Program-made: the position numbers and the translations under genes
Assembly (NCBI RefSeq): GCF_000197735.1
Contig: NC_014550.1
Location: forward strand, 3,038,001 to 3,102,000
Direction: 5' to 3'
DNA from: Glutamicibacter arilaitensis Re117
GTDB lineage: Bacteria > Actinomycetota > Actinomycetes > Actinomycetales > Micrococcaceae
DNA: 64,000 nucleotides
Notes under the pieces: model-generated
What the model was told of the DNA's origin: nothing
The model's database searches: none
Seen by the model: only the letters and a program-made list of their open reading frames with translations
In this document: in pieces, positions 8,537 through 18,160 of the stretch
Layout of the letters: each line of letters starts with the position of its first letter
Numbering within the stretch: the first letter of the stretch is position 1

Positions 8537-10420
8537 CTAGTCGTCACTTGGCTTCACGTGCCGGGATTTTGCTTCTGATTCCACGCGCTTGCCGAAGATC
8601 CCGCGCGTGCGCGAGACCCGGTAGTCGATACGGTCATCGACGTAGCGGCGCAGTTCGGGCTGCTCGTCCAAGGCGCCCCACAGCTCATCGGAGACGTGCT
8701 CGGTGACCCGCGCCAGCCGGCGCTTCTGCTCGATGACTTCCAAGGCCCGGCTTTCATGGCGCAACCCCTTGATCGTGGCCACCGACATCATGATCATGAT
8801 GATGCTGAATGGCAAGGCCGTGGCCAGCGAACCGGCCTGCAGCGTCTTCAGCCCGCCGGCCACCAGCAAGGCAGCGGCCAGCACGCCTTCGAGTACCGCC
8901 CACAGCACCCTGGACCAGGTTGGCGGGTTCGGGTGCCCGCCGGAGGCGAGCATGTCGACCACCAGCGAGCCGGAGTCCGAGGAGGTGATGAAGAAGATCG
9001 CGACCAGCAAGATCGCCACCACCGACAGGATCGAACCCAGCGGCAAGGCTTCAAGCACCTGGAACAGCGAGCCCTCCGCGGAGACCGCCCCGTCCTGGAC
9101 CATGTCCCCAGCGCCGAAGAACTGGCGGAACAGTCCCGAGCCGCCCATGACCGAGAACCAGAGGAAACCGACTATGGTCGGCACCAGCAGCACGCCGGTG
9201 ACGAACTGGCGCACGGTACGCCCGCGCGAAATGCGGGCAATGAAGATGCCCACGAACGGTGCCCAGGCGATCCACCAGCCCCAGTAGAAGACCGTCCAGC
9301 TGGAGAACCAGGTGGCCGATTCCTCACCCTGCTGGAAGGCGCCCACGTCGAAGGTCATGTTCATGAAGTTGGCCAGGTACACGCCCAAGGACTGCACGAA
9401 ATTCTGGAACAGGAACAGAGTCGGGCCCAGCAGCAGCACGCTGATCATCAGCAGGCCGGCCATGGACAGGTTGATGTTCGACAGCCACTTGATCCCGGCG
9501 CCCAGACCGCTGACCACGCTCATGGTGGCCAGGAACGTGATGACCACGATCAGGATGACCAGCAGCGTGTTATCCACCGAACCGACCAGTCCGATCGCTT
9601 TCATGCCCGAGCTGATCTGCTGCACGCCCAAGCCCAGCGAGGTGGCCACGCCGAACACCGTGCCGAAGATGGCCAGTACATCAATCACATCTCCCAGCCA
9701 GCCCTTGACCCGGTCCCCCAGGATCGGTTCCAGCGCCCAGCGGATGGACACCGGGCGGCCGCGGCGGTGGATCGCGTAGGCCAAAGCCAAGCCGATCACC
9801 GCGTAGATGGCCCACGGGTGCAGGCCCCAGTGGATGAAGGTCTGCGCCATGGCCAGTCCGGCCAGCTCCGATTCGCTGCCTTCCCAACCCGGCTTCGGAT
9901 CCACGGTGGCGTACGTCAGAGGTTCGCCGACCCCGTAGAAGACCAGGCCAATGCCCATGCCGGCGGCGAAGAGCATCGCGAACCAGCTGAACAAGCCGAA
10001 TTCGGGTTTCTCTCCGTCATTGCCTAAGGTGATCCGCCCGAGCTTGGAGAAGCCGATGGCGATCACCAGCGCCACAAAGCCGCCGATGATCAGCATGTAG
10101 TACCAGCCCAGGTTGGCTACGATCCAGTTCTGCACGGCGTTGAAAGTCGTGTCCGCCGCGTTGGGCGCGAGGATCGCGAAGACCGCCACAGCCAGGATCA
10201 CCAGCAGCGCCGGCCAGAAGACCGCAGGGGCGATCCCGCCCTTGCCTAGGCGCACGCCCTGCCGGCGCAGCTTCGCGGTGATCTGCTCGTCGGTGTCGTC
10301 CTCGGCAATGTGCATGTGCACCGGGATCGGCGCGGTATGCGGGGATGCTTCCAGCACAGCATCTGCGTGCTGCCCATTATCTGCTTCGGGAGGTTCAACT
10401 TCGTCAATGTTCTTCGTCAT
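8537..10420 (-). CDS. BCCT-family glycine betaine/choline/carnitine transporter
   Basis: The 627-residue protein has about 12 membrane segments flanked by a charged N-terminal tail of about 60 residues and a long C-terminal tail rich in Arg/Lys/Glu, as in osmosensing BetP-like carriers. The TM4 motif HWGLHPWAIYAVIG and the TM8 motif WTVFYWGWWIAWAPFVGIF keep all the tryptophans of the betaine cage, followed by the signature ARISRGRTVRQF. It should take up a trimethylammonium solute with Na+ or H+. Contrast this with the second BCCT at 21496-23241, which has lost two of these tryptophans. Confidence 0.93.
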   Translation of the reverse strand: MTKNIDEVEPPEADNGQHADAVLEASPHTAPIPVHMHIAEDDTDEQITAKLRRQGVRLGKGGIAPAVFWPALLVILAVAVFAILAPNAADTTFNAVQNWIVANLGWYYMLIIGGFVALVIAIGFSKLGRITLGNDGEKPEFGLFSWFAMLFAAGMGIGLVFYGVGEPLTYATVDPKPGWEGSESELAGLAMAQTFIHWGLHPWAIYAVIGLALAYAIHRRGRPVSIRWALEPILGDRVKGWLGDVIDVLAIFGTVFGVATSLGLGVQQISSGMKAIGLVGSVDNTLLVILIVVITFLATMSVVSGLGAGIKWLSNINLSMAGLLMISVLLLGPTLFLFQNFVQSLGVYLANFMNMTFDVGAFQQGEESATWFSSWTVFYWGWWIAWAPFVGIFIARISRGRTVRQFVTGVLLVPTIVGFLWFSVMGGSGLFRQFFGAGDMVQDGAVSAEGSLFQVLEALPLGSILSVVAILLVAIFFITSSDSGSLVVDMLASGGHPNPPTWSRVLWAVLEGVLAAALLVAGGLKTLQAGSLATALPFSIIMIMMSVATIKGLRHESRALEVIEQKRRLARVTEHVSDELWGALDEQPELRRYVDDRIDYRVSRTRGIFGKRVESEAKSRHVKPSDD

Positions 10421-10677
10421 GGTCCAGGCTCCTTCACTCAGAGAAATGCCCTAGGACTTCCACCCTTGTTCTTTCGCCGCGAAGAATCAAGTGGCCAGCG
10501 AAGAATAGTGCCTTCTTTCTGCCAGTCGGGCATCGCCGGGCAGTGCGCCGCGGTTGCTGTGCGCTGCATAGGTGCTTGTTGCCAGGCATGGCAGTTTGTC
10601 CATGCCGCCGGGTACAGTGCGAGGTACCTCGTAGGCCTTGGCATGAAAGCCTCTCGGAACCAGCAAGGAGCCCCGTC

Positions 10678-11859
10678 ATGTACAGCAACCAGACCCGTCA
10701 AGCAGCCGTCGCCGAAATTCCCAACCGCTACGTCTTGGTCTTCGACCGGCAGGAATCCGGAGCCCCGGGCATCGCAGCAGCCCAGCGCGAATCAGAACTT
10801 CCGCAGCTGCTGGCTGAACAGGGCTATTCCAGTACCGAGTACTTCCCGATGCTGGGCATCGCTGTGGTCACCAGCTCGGCTGACCAGCTTGAGGACTTCC
10901 GCCAGCGCTGCGCCGGGCACAAGCTGCCAGCCTCGGTGGTACCCGAGCTGGTCTACCGGATCCTGCCCGACGCCCCGGCCGCTACGGACTCCTATGCGGA
11001 CACCGGCCAACTCACCTGGGGCCTGCAGGCCGTAGGCGCTTCGCTTTCGGGCTGCACCGGCAAGGGCATCAACGTGGCCGTCTTGGATACCGGTTTTGAC
11101 AGTGCGCATCCGGACTTCGCAGGCCGCACGGTGACCGCCAAGTCCTTTGTCGCAGGCGAGGACGCCACTGACGGCCATGGACATGGCACCCACTGCATCG
11201 GCAGCGCCTGCGGTCCGCGCGAACCGCAGCAGGGTCCGGGCTACGGGGTCGCCTCGGAAGCCAATATCTTCGCTGGAAAGGTGCTGGGCGCCGATGGCTC
11301 AGGTTCGGACTCCACGATCCTGGCCGGCATCAACTGGGCACTGGAAAACAAGTGCGAGGTCATCTCCATGTCGCTGGGTGCTGATGTGAGAACTGTGCAC
11401 CCGCCCTATGTCACTGCCGGACGCCGCGCCTTGGAGCTGGGCTCCTTGATCGTGGCGGCCGCCGGAAATAATGCACAGCGCTCTGCCGGGAACCCGGGAT
11501 TCGTCGGCGCACCGGCCAACAGCCCGTACATCATGGCTGTAGCGGCTTTGGACTCGAAGCTGGCCGTGGCGGACTTCTCGGCCCAGGCGTTGGACACCGA
11601 GGGCGGCGAGGTGGATATTGCAGGCCCAGGCGTTGGCATCTACTCTTCGTGGCCCGGCGCCAAGCGGTACAACACCATCAGCGGAACGTCCATGGCCACC
11701 CCGCATGTGGCCGGCGTGGCAGCGCTGCTGGCCGAATCCACCGGCCTGCGCTCCCAGCAGCTGTGGGACAAGCTGGTGGCAACTTCCCGAGATGTCTCCC
11801 TGCCGGCCATGGATGCCGGAGCCGGGCTGGTCCAGGCCCCGGCCTCACAGGAAGCGTAG
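10678..11859 (+). CDS. Subtilisin-family (S8) serine protease, apparently cytosolic
   Basis: This 393-residue protease starts at the ATG at 10678 with AAGGAG seven bases upstream. The catalytic triad is D137 (VAVLDTGFDSAHPDF), H172 (DGHGHGTHCIG) and S338 (ISGTSMATPHVAG), with oxyanion N264 (AAAGNNA). There is no signal peptide or membrane segment at the N-terminus (MYSNQTRQAAVAEIP), so it probably stays in the cytosol. Residues 17-95 have the beta-alpha-beta-beta-alpha-beta pattern of an I9 propeptide (YVLVFDR, LPQLLAEQG, GIAVVTS, LVYRILP). A small I9-like gene follows 4 bases after the stop. Confidence 0.9.
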   Translation: MYSNQTRQAAVAEIPNRYVLVFDRQESGAPGIAAAQRESELPQLLAEQGYSSTEYFPMLGIAVVTSSADQLEDFRQRCAGHKLPASVVPELVYRILPDAPAATDSYADTGQLTWGLQAVGASLSGCTGKGINVAVLDTGFDSAHPDFAGRTVTAKSFVAGEDATDGHGHGTHCIGSACGPREPQQGPGYGVASEANIFAGKVLGADGSGSDSTILAGINWALENKCEVISMSLGADVRTVHPPYVTAGRRALELGSLIVAAAGNNAQRSAGNPGFVGAPANSPYIMAVAALDSKLAVADFSAQALDTEGGEVDIAGPGVGIYSSWPGAKRYNTISGTSMATPHVAGVAALLAESTGLRSQQLWDKLVATSRDVSLPAMDAGAGLVQAPASQEA

Positions 11860-11863
11860 CGGC

Positions 11864-12097
11864 ATGTCCGGCGCCGAGGTGCACGTCTATGTCATCACCA
11901 TTTCCACCCAGCACCCGCTGGAACCGGTGGTCAGCGAACTGCAGTCCTGCGGATTGCAGGTTAAGCAGGTGCTCGCCGCCCTCGGCCAGGTGATTGGCGA
12001 GGGCAGCGAGGAGGTTGCCGAGAAGCTGCGCGGCTTATCGGCGGTGGAATCGGTTGATGCCCAGCAGCAATACCGGGCCTTGGATGATGATGCCTAG
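11864..12097 (+). CDS. Small I9-like protein, putative protease inhibitor/chaperone partner
   Basis: This 77-residue protein starts 4 bases after the subtilase stop and must be cotranscribed. Its predicted pattern is a strand (HVYVITIST), a helix (LEPVVSELQSCG), two strands (KQVLAALGQVIGEG), a helix (EEVAEKLRGLSA) and a final strand ending VESVDAQQQYRAL. That resembles the ferredoxin-like I9 propeptide/inhibitor fold, whose C-terminal V-E-x-V strand normally leads into the protease active site. I infer a trans-acting inhibitor or folding chaperone for the upstream protease. No signal peptide is visible. Its last 4 bases overlap the convergent purU gene. Confidence 0.6.
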   Translation: MSGAEVHVYVITISTQHPLEPVVSELQSCGLQVKQVLAALGQVIGEGSEEVAEKLRGLSAVESVDAQQQYRALDDDA

Positions 12098-12954
12098 CGC
12101 AGGATGACCGTGCGGTTTCCGTAGAGGAAGACTCGGCCTTCGCAGTGCCAGCGCACCGCGTTGGACAGCGCCCTGCATTCGGAGTCGCGTCCGGCGGCGA
12201 TCAGCTCCGATGGCCCGAAGGTGTGGTCCACTTCCACGACCTGCTGGGCGATGATCGGCCCTTCATCCAGCTCGGAGTTCACGTAGTGGGCGGTCGCGCC
12301 CACGGTCTTCACGCCGCGCTCCCAAGCCTGGTGGTACGGCTTGGCGCCCTTGAAGGAGGGCAGGAACGAGTGGTGGATGTTTATGGTCTTGCCGGTCAGC
12401 TCCGTGGCCAGATGGTCTGAGAGAACTTGCATGTAGCGGGCCAGGACTACCAATTCGGCGCCGGTCTGGGAAATCAGTTCCAGCAGCTTCGCTTCGGCCT
12501 GCGGTTTGGTTTCCTTGCTGATCGGGATGTGGTGGTATTCGATGCCATGCCACTGGACCAGGTCGCGGCTGTCTTCGTGATTCGAGGCCACCGCAACGAT
12601 CTCGATGGGCAGTTCGCCGGTGCGCGAGCGAAAAAGCAGGTCATTGAGGCAGTGGTCGTACTTGGAGACCATGATCAGTACCCTGGTCTTCTGCCCGCGT
12701 TCGCGCAGCTGCCAGTCCATCTCGAATTTGGCGGCGATGGCGGTGAATTCCTCGCGCAGCTCAGCCAGCAGATTCTCTTCGGCCTCCCCAGAGAATTCCA
12801 CGCGCAGGAACAAGCGTCCGGCGCTCACGTCGTCGAACTGCTTGAGTTCCACGATGGTGCGTTCATGCTTAACCAGGAATCCGGTGACCGCATTCACGAT
12901 CCCCATTCCTTCGGGGCATTGCAGGGTCAAGACGTGACGGATTTGCTCGCTCAT
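12094..12954 (-). CDS. purU: Formyltetrahydrofolate deformylase
   Basis: The 286-residue protein has an N-terminal ACT domain (residues about 7-85, CPEGMGIVNAVTGFL) and a formyltransferase-like catalytic domain with INIHHSFLPSFKGAKPYHQA and ELDEGPIIAQQ, which contain the Asn-His-Asp catalytic set. It hydrolyses 10-formyl-THF to formate and THF. The start is the ATG at 12954 behind AAGGA. Its position immediately downstream of the sarcosine oxidase operon fits recycling of folate-bound C1 units from demethylation, as in other betaine and sarcosine catabolic clusters. A strong hairpin separates it from soxG, so it may have its own promoter. Confidence 0.95.
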   Translation of the reverse strand: MSEQIRHVLTLQCPEGMGIVNAVTGFLVKHERTIVELKQFDDVSAGRLFLRVEFSGEAEENLLAELREEFTAIAAKFEMDWQLRERGQKTRVLIMVSKYDHCLNDLLFRSRTGELPIEIVAVASNHEDSRDLVQWHGIEYHHIPISKETKPQAEAKLLELISQTGAELVVLARYMQVLSDHLATELTGKTINIHHSFLPSFKGAKPYHQAWERGVKTVGATAHYVNSELDEGPIIAQQVVEVDHTFGPSELIAAGRDSECRALSNAVRWHCEGRVFLYGNRTVILR

Positions 12955-13065
12955 GAGTCCTTCTTTTCTGTGAGTGGACGGCCTATGTAGCACGGTGCCG
13001 GAGTATGCGGCCTACCACCATGAACTGGACAGAATATTGCTTAGCCTGCCTTTGCATTCTTGGCC

Positions 13066-13106
13066 AGTTCCGGCCCCGCCCCAAAGATCAGGGCGGGGCC
13101 GGAACT
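13066..13106 (-). terminator. Strong hairpin terminator at the end of the sox operon
   Basis: A perfect 16-bp GC-rich stem (13066-13081 with 13091-13106) has a 9-base loop and lies 29 bases after the soxG stop. There is no U-tract. It separates the sox operon from purU. Confidence 0.8.
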
Positions 13107-13134
13107 GTGCTCAAGGTGCTCTAGCGAAGCTGGG

Positions 13135-13743
13135 CTAGATCACTGCTTCCGAGGCGAACTCGGACATGGCATCAACCAGCCAATGCACGGTGTGCTCGGT
13201 GAACGATGCGCGAGGCATGATCCGCCAGGCCTGCTCGCCGGTACGCCACAGCAATACCGGGATGTTCGCCACCGAGGTGACAATCGCCTGGTTCACTGCA
13301 AAGGCACGCGGGTGCAGATCCGCCGGGCAGCTCTTGCGCAGCACCAGCGGCGCATCCGGTCCGGTCAGTTCCAGCACGCTGCGGTTAGCCGAGAGGTCAA
13401 TGACCTGTCCCGGTGCATCGCCCAGCGCCGCGCTGAGCACGCCACCCAGTTCGGTGTTCTCCGCGCTGGTGGCCAGGAATTCATCCGGAGCCAGCCATAG
13501 CACCGCGGTGCCTTGTGCCTCGCCGGCAACTTCGCCCACCTTCGCTGGCAAGCCTGCGCCGGTGGCCGCGGCCAATGCCGCATGGGCCTGCGTGCCCGGT
13601 GCGCAACGCAGCGAGATCTGGGTGGTGAACGCGATTTCGCGCAGTTCCACACGTCCGGCTACGCTGGCTGCGTCCATGACCGTATCCAGGTGTTCTGCTG
13701 GTGAATGGCGCAGCGGGGTTTCAATCAAGGTGTTGTTAGCCAT
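13135..13743 (-). CDS. soxG: Sarcosine oxidase gamma subunit
   Basis: This 202-residue protein has the SoxG fold of a truncated GcvT-like domain ([73 protein letters not shown]). In the heterotetrameric enzyme gamma has no cofactor but is needed for assembly. I start it at the ATG at 13743, inside the end of soxA, with GGAAGG upstream. The 8-base overlap implies translational coupling. It is the last gene of glyA-soxBDAG. Confidence 0.93.
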   Translation of the reverse strand: MANNTLIETPLRHSPAEHLDTVMDAASVAGRVELREIAFTTQISLRCAPGTQAHAALAAATGAGLPAKVGEVAGEAQGTAVLWLAPDEFLATSAENTELGGVLSAALGDAPGQVIDLSANRSVLELTGPDAPLVLRKSCPADLHPRAFAVNQAIVTSVANIPVLLWRTGEQAWRIMPRASFTEHTVHWLVDAMSEFASEAVI

Positions 13744-16633
13744 CTCGACGGCTTCCTTCCGGGTCATAGAGGACGGTTTCGGAGACTACGACGTCGACCA
13801 GCTGGTCGCCGACCGGGGTCTTGAGCACTTCACCGATGCGGTTGCGCCCGTTCTTGATCAGCGCCAGGCCGAAGGTGCGGCCCAGATTCGGCGAATCGTA
13901 GGAGCTGGTGACCCAGCCTTCCATCGGGGTGATGCCTTCGCTTGCCAGAGCATCCGAGGCCACCAGCGCGGCGCCTTCTGGCAATCGCAGGGACTTGTCC
14001 ACCGGCAGTACCGAGACCAGCTGTTTGCGGTCCTCGCGGGCGTTATCGGCCCGGGAGTAGGAGCGGTTGCCGATGAAGTCCTTGAGCTTGGAAACAACCC
14101 ATTCCATGCCGGCATCCTGCGGGGTCACCGTACCGTCGGTGTCTTGGCCGACGATGATGAAGCCCTTTTCGGCACGCAGCACGTGCATGGTTTCGGTGCC
14201 GTACGGGGTGATGTTGAATTCCTCGCCGGCGGCGTACACATCTTCCCAGACGCGCAGCCCGTGCCAGGCAGGGACCGCGATTTCGAAGGCGAGTTCGCCG
14301 GAGAAGGAAATGCGGCTGATGCGCGCTTCGATTCCGGAGTCCAGCGCCACGTCCTTGAAGGCCATGAACTTGAAGCCCTCGTTGGACACGTCCACAGTGG
14401 AGGCCAGCTTGGCGATGACATCGCGCGAACGCGGTCCCACCACGGCTACGGTGGCCAGCTGCTCGGTTACCGAGGTGCAGGTGACGTCGAGGTCCGGCCA
14501 TTCGGTCTGCAGCCATTCCTCCAGCCAGTCCAGCACGTCGGCGGCGCCGCCGGTGGTGGTGTGCAGCAAGAAGCGGTCTTCGGCCAGGCGCAGGGTCACG
14601 CCGTCATCGAAGATCATGCCGTCGGCCTTGCACATCACTCCGTAGCGTCCCATGCCCACCTTGAGCTTGGTGTAGCCGTTGGTGTAGATGCGGTTCAGGA
14701 ACTCTGCCGCGTCCTTGCCGCGGATCTCGATCTTGCCCAGCGTGGTGGCGTCGAGCATGCCCACCGAGTCGCGTACGGCCTTGGATTCTCGGTAGACGGC
14801 CTGGTCCATGGTTTCCCCAGCCTGCGGGTAGTACCACGGGCGCTTCCACTGTCCGACGTCTTCGAATTCGGCGCCGTGGGACAGGTGCCAGGAGTGCATT
14901 GCGGTGATGCGTGCCGGGTCCAGCTGGTCTCCGCGGTTGCGTCCGGCCAGGGCCGCGAAGGCTACCGGGGTGTACGGTGCGCGGAAGGTGGTGGTGCCGA
15001 TTACCGCCGGGTTCTCGATGCCCAGTACCGCGGCGATCACGCCGATCGCTGCCACGCCCGAGGTCTTGCCCTGGTCATTGGCCGTGGAGATCGAGGTGTA
15101 CCGCTTGATGTGCTCCACCGACTTCATGCCGGCGCCGGTGGCGCGCAATACGTCGGCTACGGTTTGGTCGCGCTGCAGGTCAACGAAGTGGAACTTGTAG
15201 TTCACTGCGTCATCGCCGCTGACCGATGGCACCAGCCAGACCGGCCGGGTTTCGCCCAGTGCGGTTTCCAAGGCCTGCGGGGTGCGGGCCACGGTGGCGA
15301 AGCCGGCGGCAGTAGCTGCCGCGGCGCCGGTAGCTGCGCCGGTGGACAGGGCGCTGGCGGTATCAAGGCGTCCGGCCATCGCACCGGCCAGGTGCTGGTT
15401 GGCCACGGCATCGGCTGGGACGAAGGCGTGGATGGTGGTGTCCCAATCCAGCTTGCCCTGGCGCTGGGAGTGCAGGTGCACTACCGGGTTGAAGCCGCCG
15501 GCCACGGCCAGCACGTCTGCTTCGAAGCGCTGGGTTTCCCCCAGCTCGCGTGCTTCATCGAGCTCTGCTACCACGATGGCCGACAGTTCGCCGTTTTCAT
15601 CGGCTTCGGTGTCCACCACTACGGAGCCCGAGATGACCTGGACCCCGTCAGCCACAGCCTGTGCGGCGGCGGCCGAAATGCTTGAGCGGGCATCGATTAC
15701 CGCAACAACTCCGCCGGTGGCGGCCAGTTCACGCACCAGCTCGTAGGCCGAGTCGTTGGTGGTGGCTACCGCGATCCTCGCTCCGGCACGTACGCCGTAG
15801 CGGTTCAGATAGCTGCGCACCGCGCCGGCGAGCATGATGCCCGGGCGGTCGTTGTTCTCGAAGACGATCGGACGTTCGTGGGCGCCGGTGGCCAGGACTA
15901 CCTGCTTGGCACGGATGTGCCAGATGCGTTCGCGGGAGACGCCGGGGCCGGATGGGCCATCCAGGTGCACGGTGCGGCGCTGCGCGGCGATCAGGTAGTT
16001 CGCATCGTAGGAGCCGAACACGGTGGTGCGCTGCAGGTGGGTGGTCTCCTCGGCTTCAGCCAGCTCGCTGGTGACCTGCTCGATCCACGCGCTGCTGTCC
16101 ATGCCATCGATCTGCTCGCCGGCGGTATCCAGCAAGGTGCCTCCGGCTTCTGCGCGCTCATCGAGCAGCATCACCCGGGCTCCGGAACGCGAGGCTTCGC
16201 GGGCCGCGGCCAGGCCTGCCGGGCCGGCGCCGACCACAAGCACATCGGTGTGCACGTGGACGTGGTCGTAGTAGGCCGGATCCTTGGTCGGATCCAGTAC
16301 GCCCAGGCCCGAAAGCAAGGTGGCGTTCAAGTCTTCGGTGACCGGGACGGTGGTCGCTGGCAGCATCGACTCATCGATGTCCTGCTCGTGGCGGGCACTG
16401 ACGGTAACCAGCGCGTTGGGCTCTTCCACTCCGGCGGCGAGGATGCCGCGCGGGCGGTCCAGGTACAGGGAGTTGCCGGCCCTGCGCACCCCATTGGCCA
16501 GCAGTGCGCTGGCTACGGTGTCGCCGCGGAAGGCGGAAAGCTTGGCCCCGTCAACGGTGAGGGAAAGTGCTTCCTCGCGGTTGATGCGAGCGCGGGAGCT
16601 CTGCTCGGCGCTCAGGCGTTGTGGCTTGCTCAT
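13736..16633 (-). CDS. soxA: Sarcosine oxidase alpha subunit
   Basis: The 965-residue subunit has an N-terminal 2Fe-2S-like ferredoxin fold domain (to about residue 100), then a dinucleotide-binding flavoprotein domain ([19 protein letters not shown] near residue 135) and a C-terminal GcvT-like folate domain (from about 580, [20 protein letters not shown]). In tetrameric sarcosine oxidase this subunit binds NAD+, and the folate domain captures the released methyl carbon as 5,10-methylene-THF, limiting free formaldehyde. The reaction is sarcosine + O2 -> glycine + H2O2 + C1. Start overlaps the soxD stop by 4 bases. Length is normal for the family. Confidence 0.96.
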   Translation of the reverse strand: MSKPQRLSAEQSSRARINREEALSLTVDGAKLSAFRGDTVASALLANGVRRAGNSLYLDRPRGILAAGVEEPNALVTVSARHEQDIDESMLPATTVPVTEDLNATLLSGLGVLDPTKDPAYYDHVHVHTDVLVVGAGPAGLAAAREASRSGARVMLLDERAEAGGTLLDTAGEQIDGMDSSAWIEQVTSELAEAEETTHLQRTTVFGSYDANYLIAAQRRTVHLDGPSGPGVSRERIWHIRAKQVVLATGAHERPIVFENNDRPGIMLAGAVRSYLNRYGVRAGARIAVATTNDSAYELVRELAATGGVVAVIDARSSISAAAAQAVADGVQVISGSVVVDTEADENGELSAIVVAELDEARELGETQRFEADVLAVAGGFNPVVHLHSQRQGKLDWDTTIHAFVPADAVANQHLAGAMAGRLDTASALSTGAATGAAAATAAGFATVARTPQALETALGETRPVWLVPSVSGDDAVNYKFHFVDLQRDQTVADVLRATGAGMKSVEHIKRYTSISTANDQGKTSGVAAIGVIAAVLGIENPAVIGTTTFRAPYTPVAFAALAGRNRGDQLDPARITAMHSWHLSHGAEFEDVGQWKRPWYYPQAGETMDQAVYRESKAVRDSVGMLDATTLGKIEIRGKDAAEFLNRIYTNGYTKLKVGMGRYGVMCKADGMIFDDGVTLRLAEDRFLLHTTTGGAADVLDWLEEWLQTEWPDLDVTCTSVTEQLATVAVVGPRSRDVIAKLASTVDVSNEGFKFMAFKDVALDSGIEARISRISFSGELAFEIAVPAWHGLRVWEDVYAAGEEFNITPYGTETMHVLRAEKGFIIVGQDTDGTVTPQDAGMEWVVSKLKDFIGNRSYSRADNAREDRKQLVSVLPVDKSLRLPEGAALVASDALASEGITPMEGWVTSSYDSPNLGRTFGLALIKNGRNRIGEVLKTPVGDQLVDVVVSETVLYDPEGSRRDG

Positions 16634-16929
16634 CGGGTGCCTCCTTCGGCGCTGTGGATTTCCGGACGTGGTGCGCCGGCTGGGTAGATGGCCTTGAATT
16701 CATAGGTGACGGTGTCGCGCAGGGCGTTGAACCACTTGCGGCAGCCTGCGGCGTGGACCCAGCGTTCGGCGAAGATGCCCTTCTTGTTCTGGCGGTAGAA
16801 CAGGTAGCGGGACCATTGCTTGTCGCTCAGCGCGTGGGGATCTGCGGGGTAGGCCACGTGGGCTTCCCCCCCGTACTTGAATTCATTTTCATTTCGTGGC
16901 CCGCAGTTCGGGCAATCAATCAGCATCAT
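16630..16929 (-). CDS. soxD: Sarcosine oxidase delta subunit
   Basis: This 99-residue subunit begins [17 protein letters not shown] and contains [16 protein letters not shown]. The conserved C6, C9 and C63 with a nearby His bind the structural zinc of the delta subunit. It supports the alpha/beta interface of the tetramer. It sits between soxB and soxA, with an 11-base gap upstream and a 4-base overlap downstream. Confidence 0.95.
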
Positions 16930-16940
16930 GGTGGTTGCTC

Positions 16941-18158
16941 CTAGTGTGCGACGGCGGCAGCGCCGTGTTCGTCGATCAGGTGGCCGGTTTCGAAGCGTTC
17001 GAGGCTGAACGGCTTGTTCAGCTCGTGCGGCTCGTCGTTCGCGATGGTGTGCGCCAGGGTGAAGCCGGCGCCCGGGGTGCCCTTGAATCCGCCGGTGCCC
17101 CAGCCGCAGTTCACGTACAGGTTCTGGATCGGGGTCTTGGAGATGATCGGCGAGGCGTCCATGGTGGTGTCCACGATGCCGCCCCAGGTGCGCAGCACGT
17201 GCGCCCGGGCGAAGATCGGGAACAGTTCCACGGCCGCGGCCATCTGCTCCTGGATGACGTGGAAGGCACCGCGCTGGCCGTAGCCGTTGTAGCTGTCGAT
17301 GCCCGCGCCCATGACCAGCTCACCCTTGTGGGCCTGGGAGACGTAGACGTGGATGTGGTTGGACATGACCACTGTCGGGTGCACCGGTTCGAAGAGTTCC
17401 GAAACCAGAGCCTGCAGCGGGTGGGACTGGATCGGCAGTTCGAAGCCGGCCATTTCTGCCAGCACCGAGGAGTGGCCTGCGCCGGCCAGCGCAACCTTCC
17501 CGGCATGGATGGTGCCGCGGGTGGTCTTCACGCCGGTGACCTTCTCGCCATCCTTGATGAAGCCGGTGACTTCGCAGTTCTGGATGATGTCCACGCCCAT
17601 TTCGTTGGCCTTGCGGGCGAAGGCCCAGGCTACGTGATCGTGCTTGGCGATGCCGGCGCGTGGCTGCCAGGTGGCGCCCATGACCGGGTAGCGGATGTCG
17701 TCGGAGGTATTGATGATCGGGCAGGCTTCCTTGACCTGGGATGGGTCCAGCCATTCGGCGTCCACGCCGTTGAGCTTGTTCGCTTCGACGCGGCGCACGG
17801 ATTCGCGCACATCTCCCAGGGTGTGGGCCAGGTTCAGCACGCCGCGCTGGGAGAACAGGAAGTCGTATTCCAGGTCCTCGGGCAGCTGTTCCCACAGCTT
17901 CAGCGACTTTTCGTAGATGCCGGCCGACTCATCCCAGAGGTAGTTCGAGCGGATGATGGTGGTGTTGCGGGCCATATTTCCACCGGCCAGCCAGCCCTTT
18001 TCCAAGACGGCGACGTTGGTGATGCCGTGGTTCTTGGCCAGGAAGTATGCGGTGGCCAGGCCGTGGCCGCCGCCGCCAACGATGATGGCGTCATAGGATT
18101 TCTTCGGTTCCGGGTTTGCCCAGAGGAATTCTGGGTGCTCAGGCAGCAGATCAGCCAT
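16941..18158 (-). CDS. soxB: Sarcosine oxidase beta subunit
   Basis: The 405-residue flavoprotein is the catalytic subunit. It has the FAD Rossmann loop [20 protein letters not shown] (residues 24-43). The segment [13 protein letters not shown] places a histidine exactly at residue 173, which in characterised tetrameric sarcosine oxidases carries the covalent FMN. The C-terminal [19 protein letters not shown] loop closes the flavin site. It oxidises the N-methyl group of sarcosine. glyA ends 2 bases upstream and soxD follows after 11 bases, all in one operon. Confidence 0.96.
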
Positions 18159-18160
18159 GG

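Noticed and set aside
8696..10027. 443-codon plus-strand frame opposite the first BCCT gene
   Set aside because: Shadow of a well-conserved transporter; no start signals and an unnatural His/Gln/Asp-rich composition.
12955..13134. Possible glycine riboswitch between the sox operon and purU
   Set aside because: The stretch is short and dominated by the sox terminator hairpin; I see no tandem glycine-aptamer core motifs.
13166..15685. 839-codon open frame on the plus strand opposite soxA
   Set aside because: It mirrors the soxA coding frame on the other strand, has no ribosome site or recognisable domain, and GC-rich codon bias alone explains long antisense frames.
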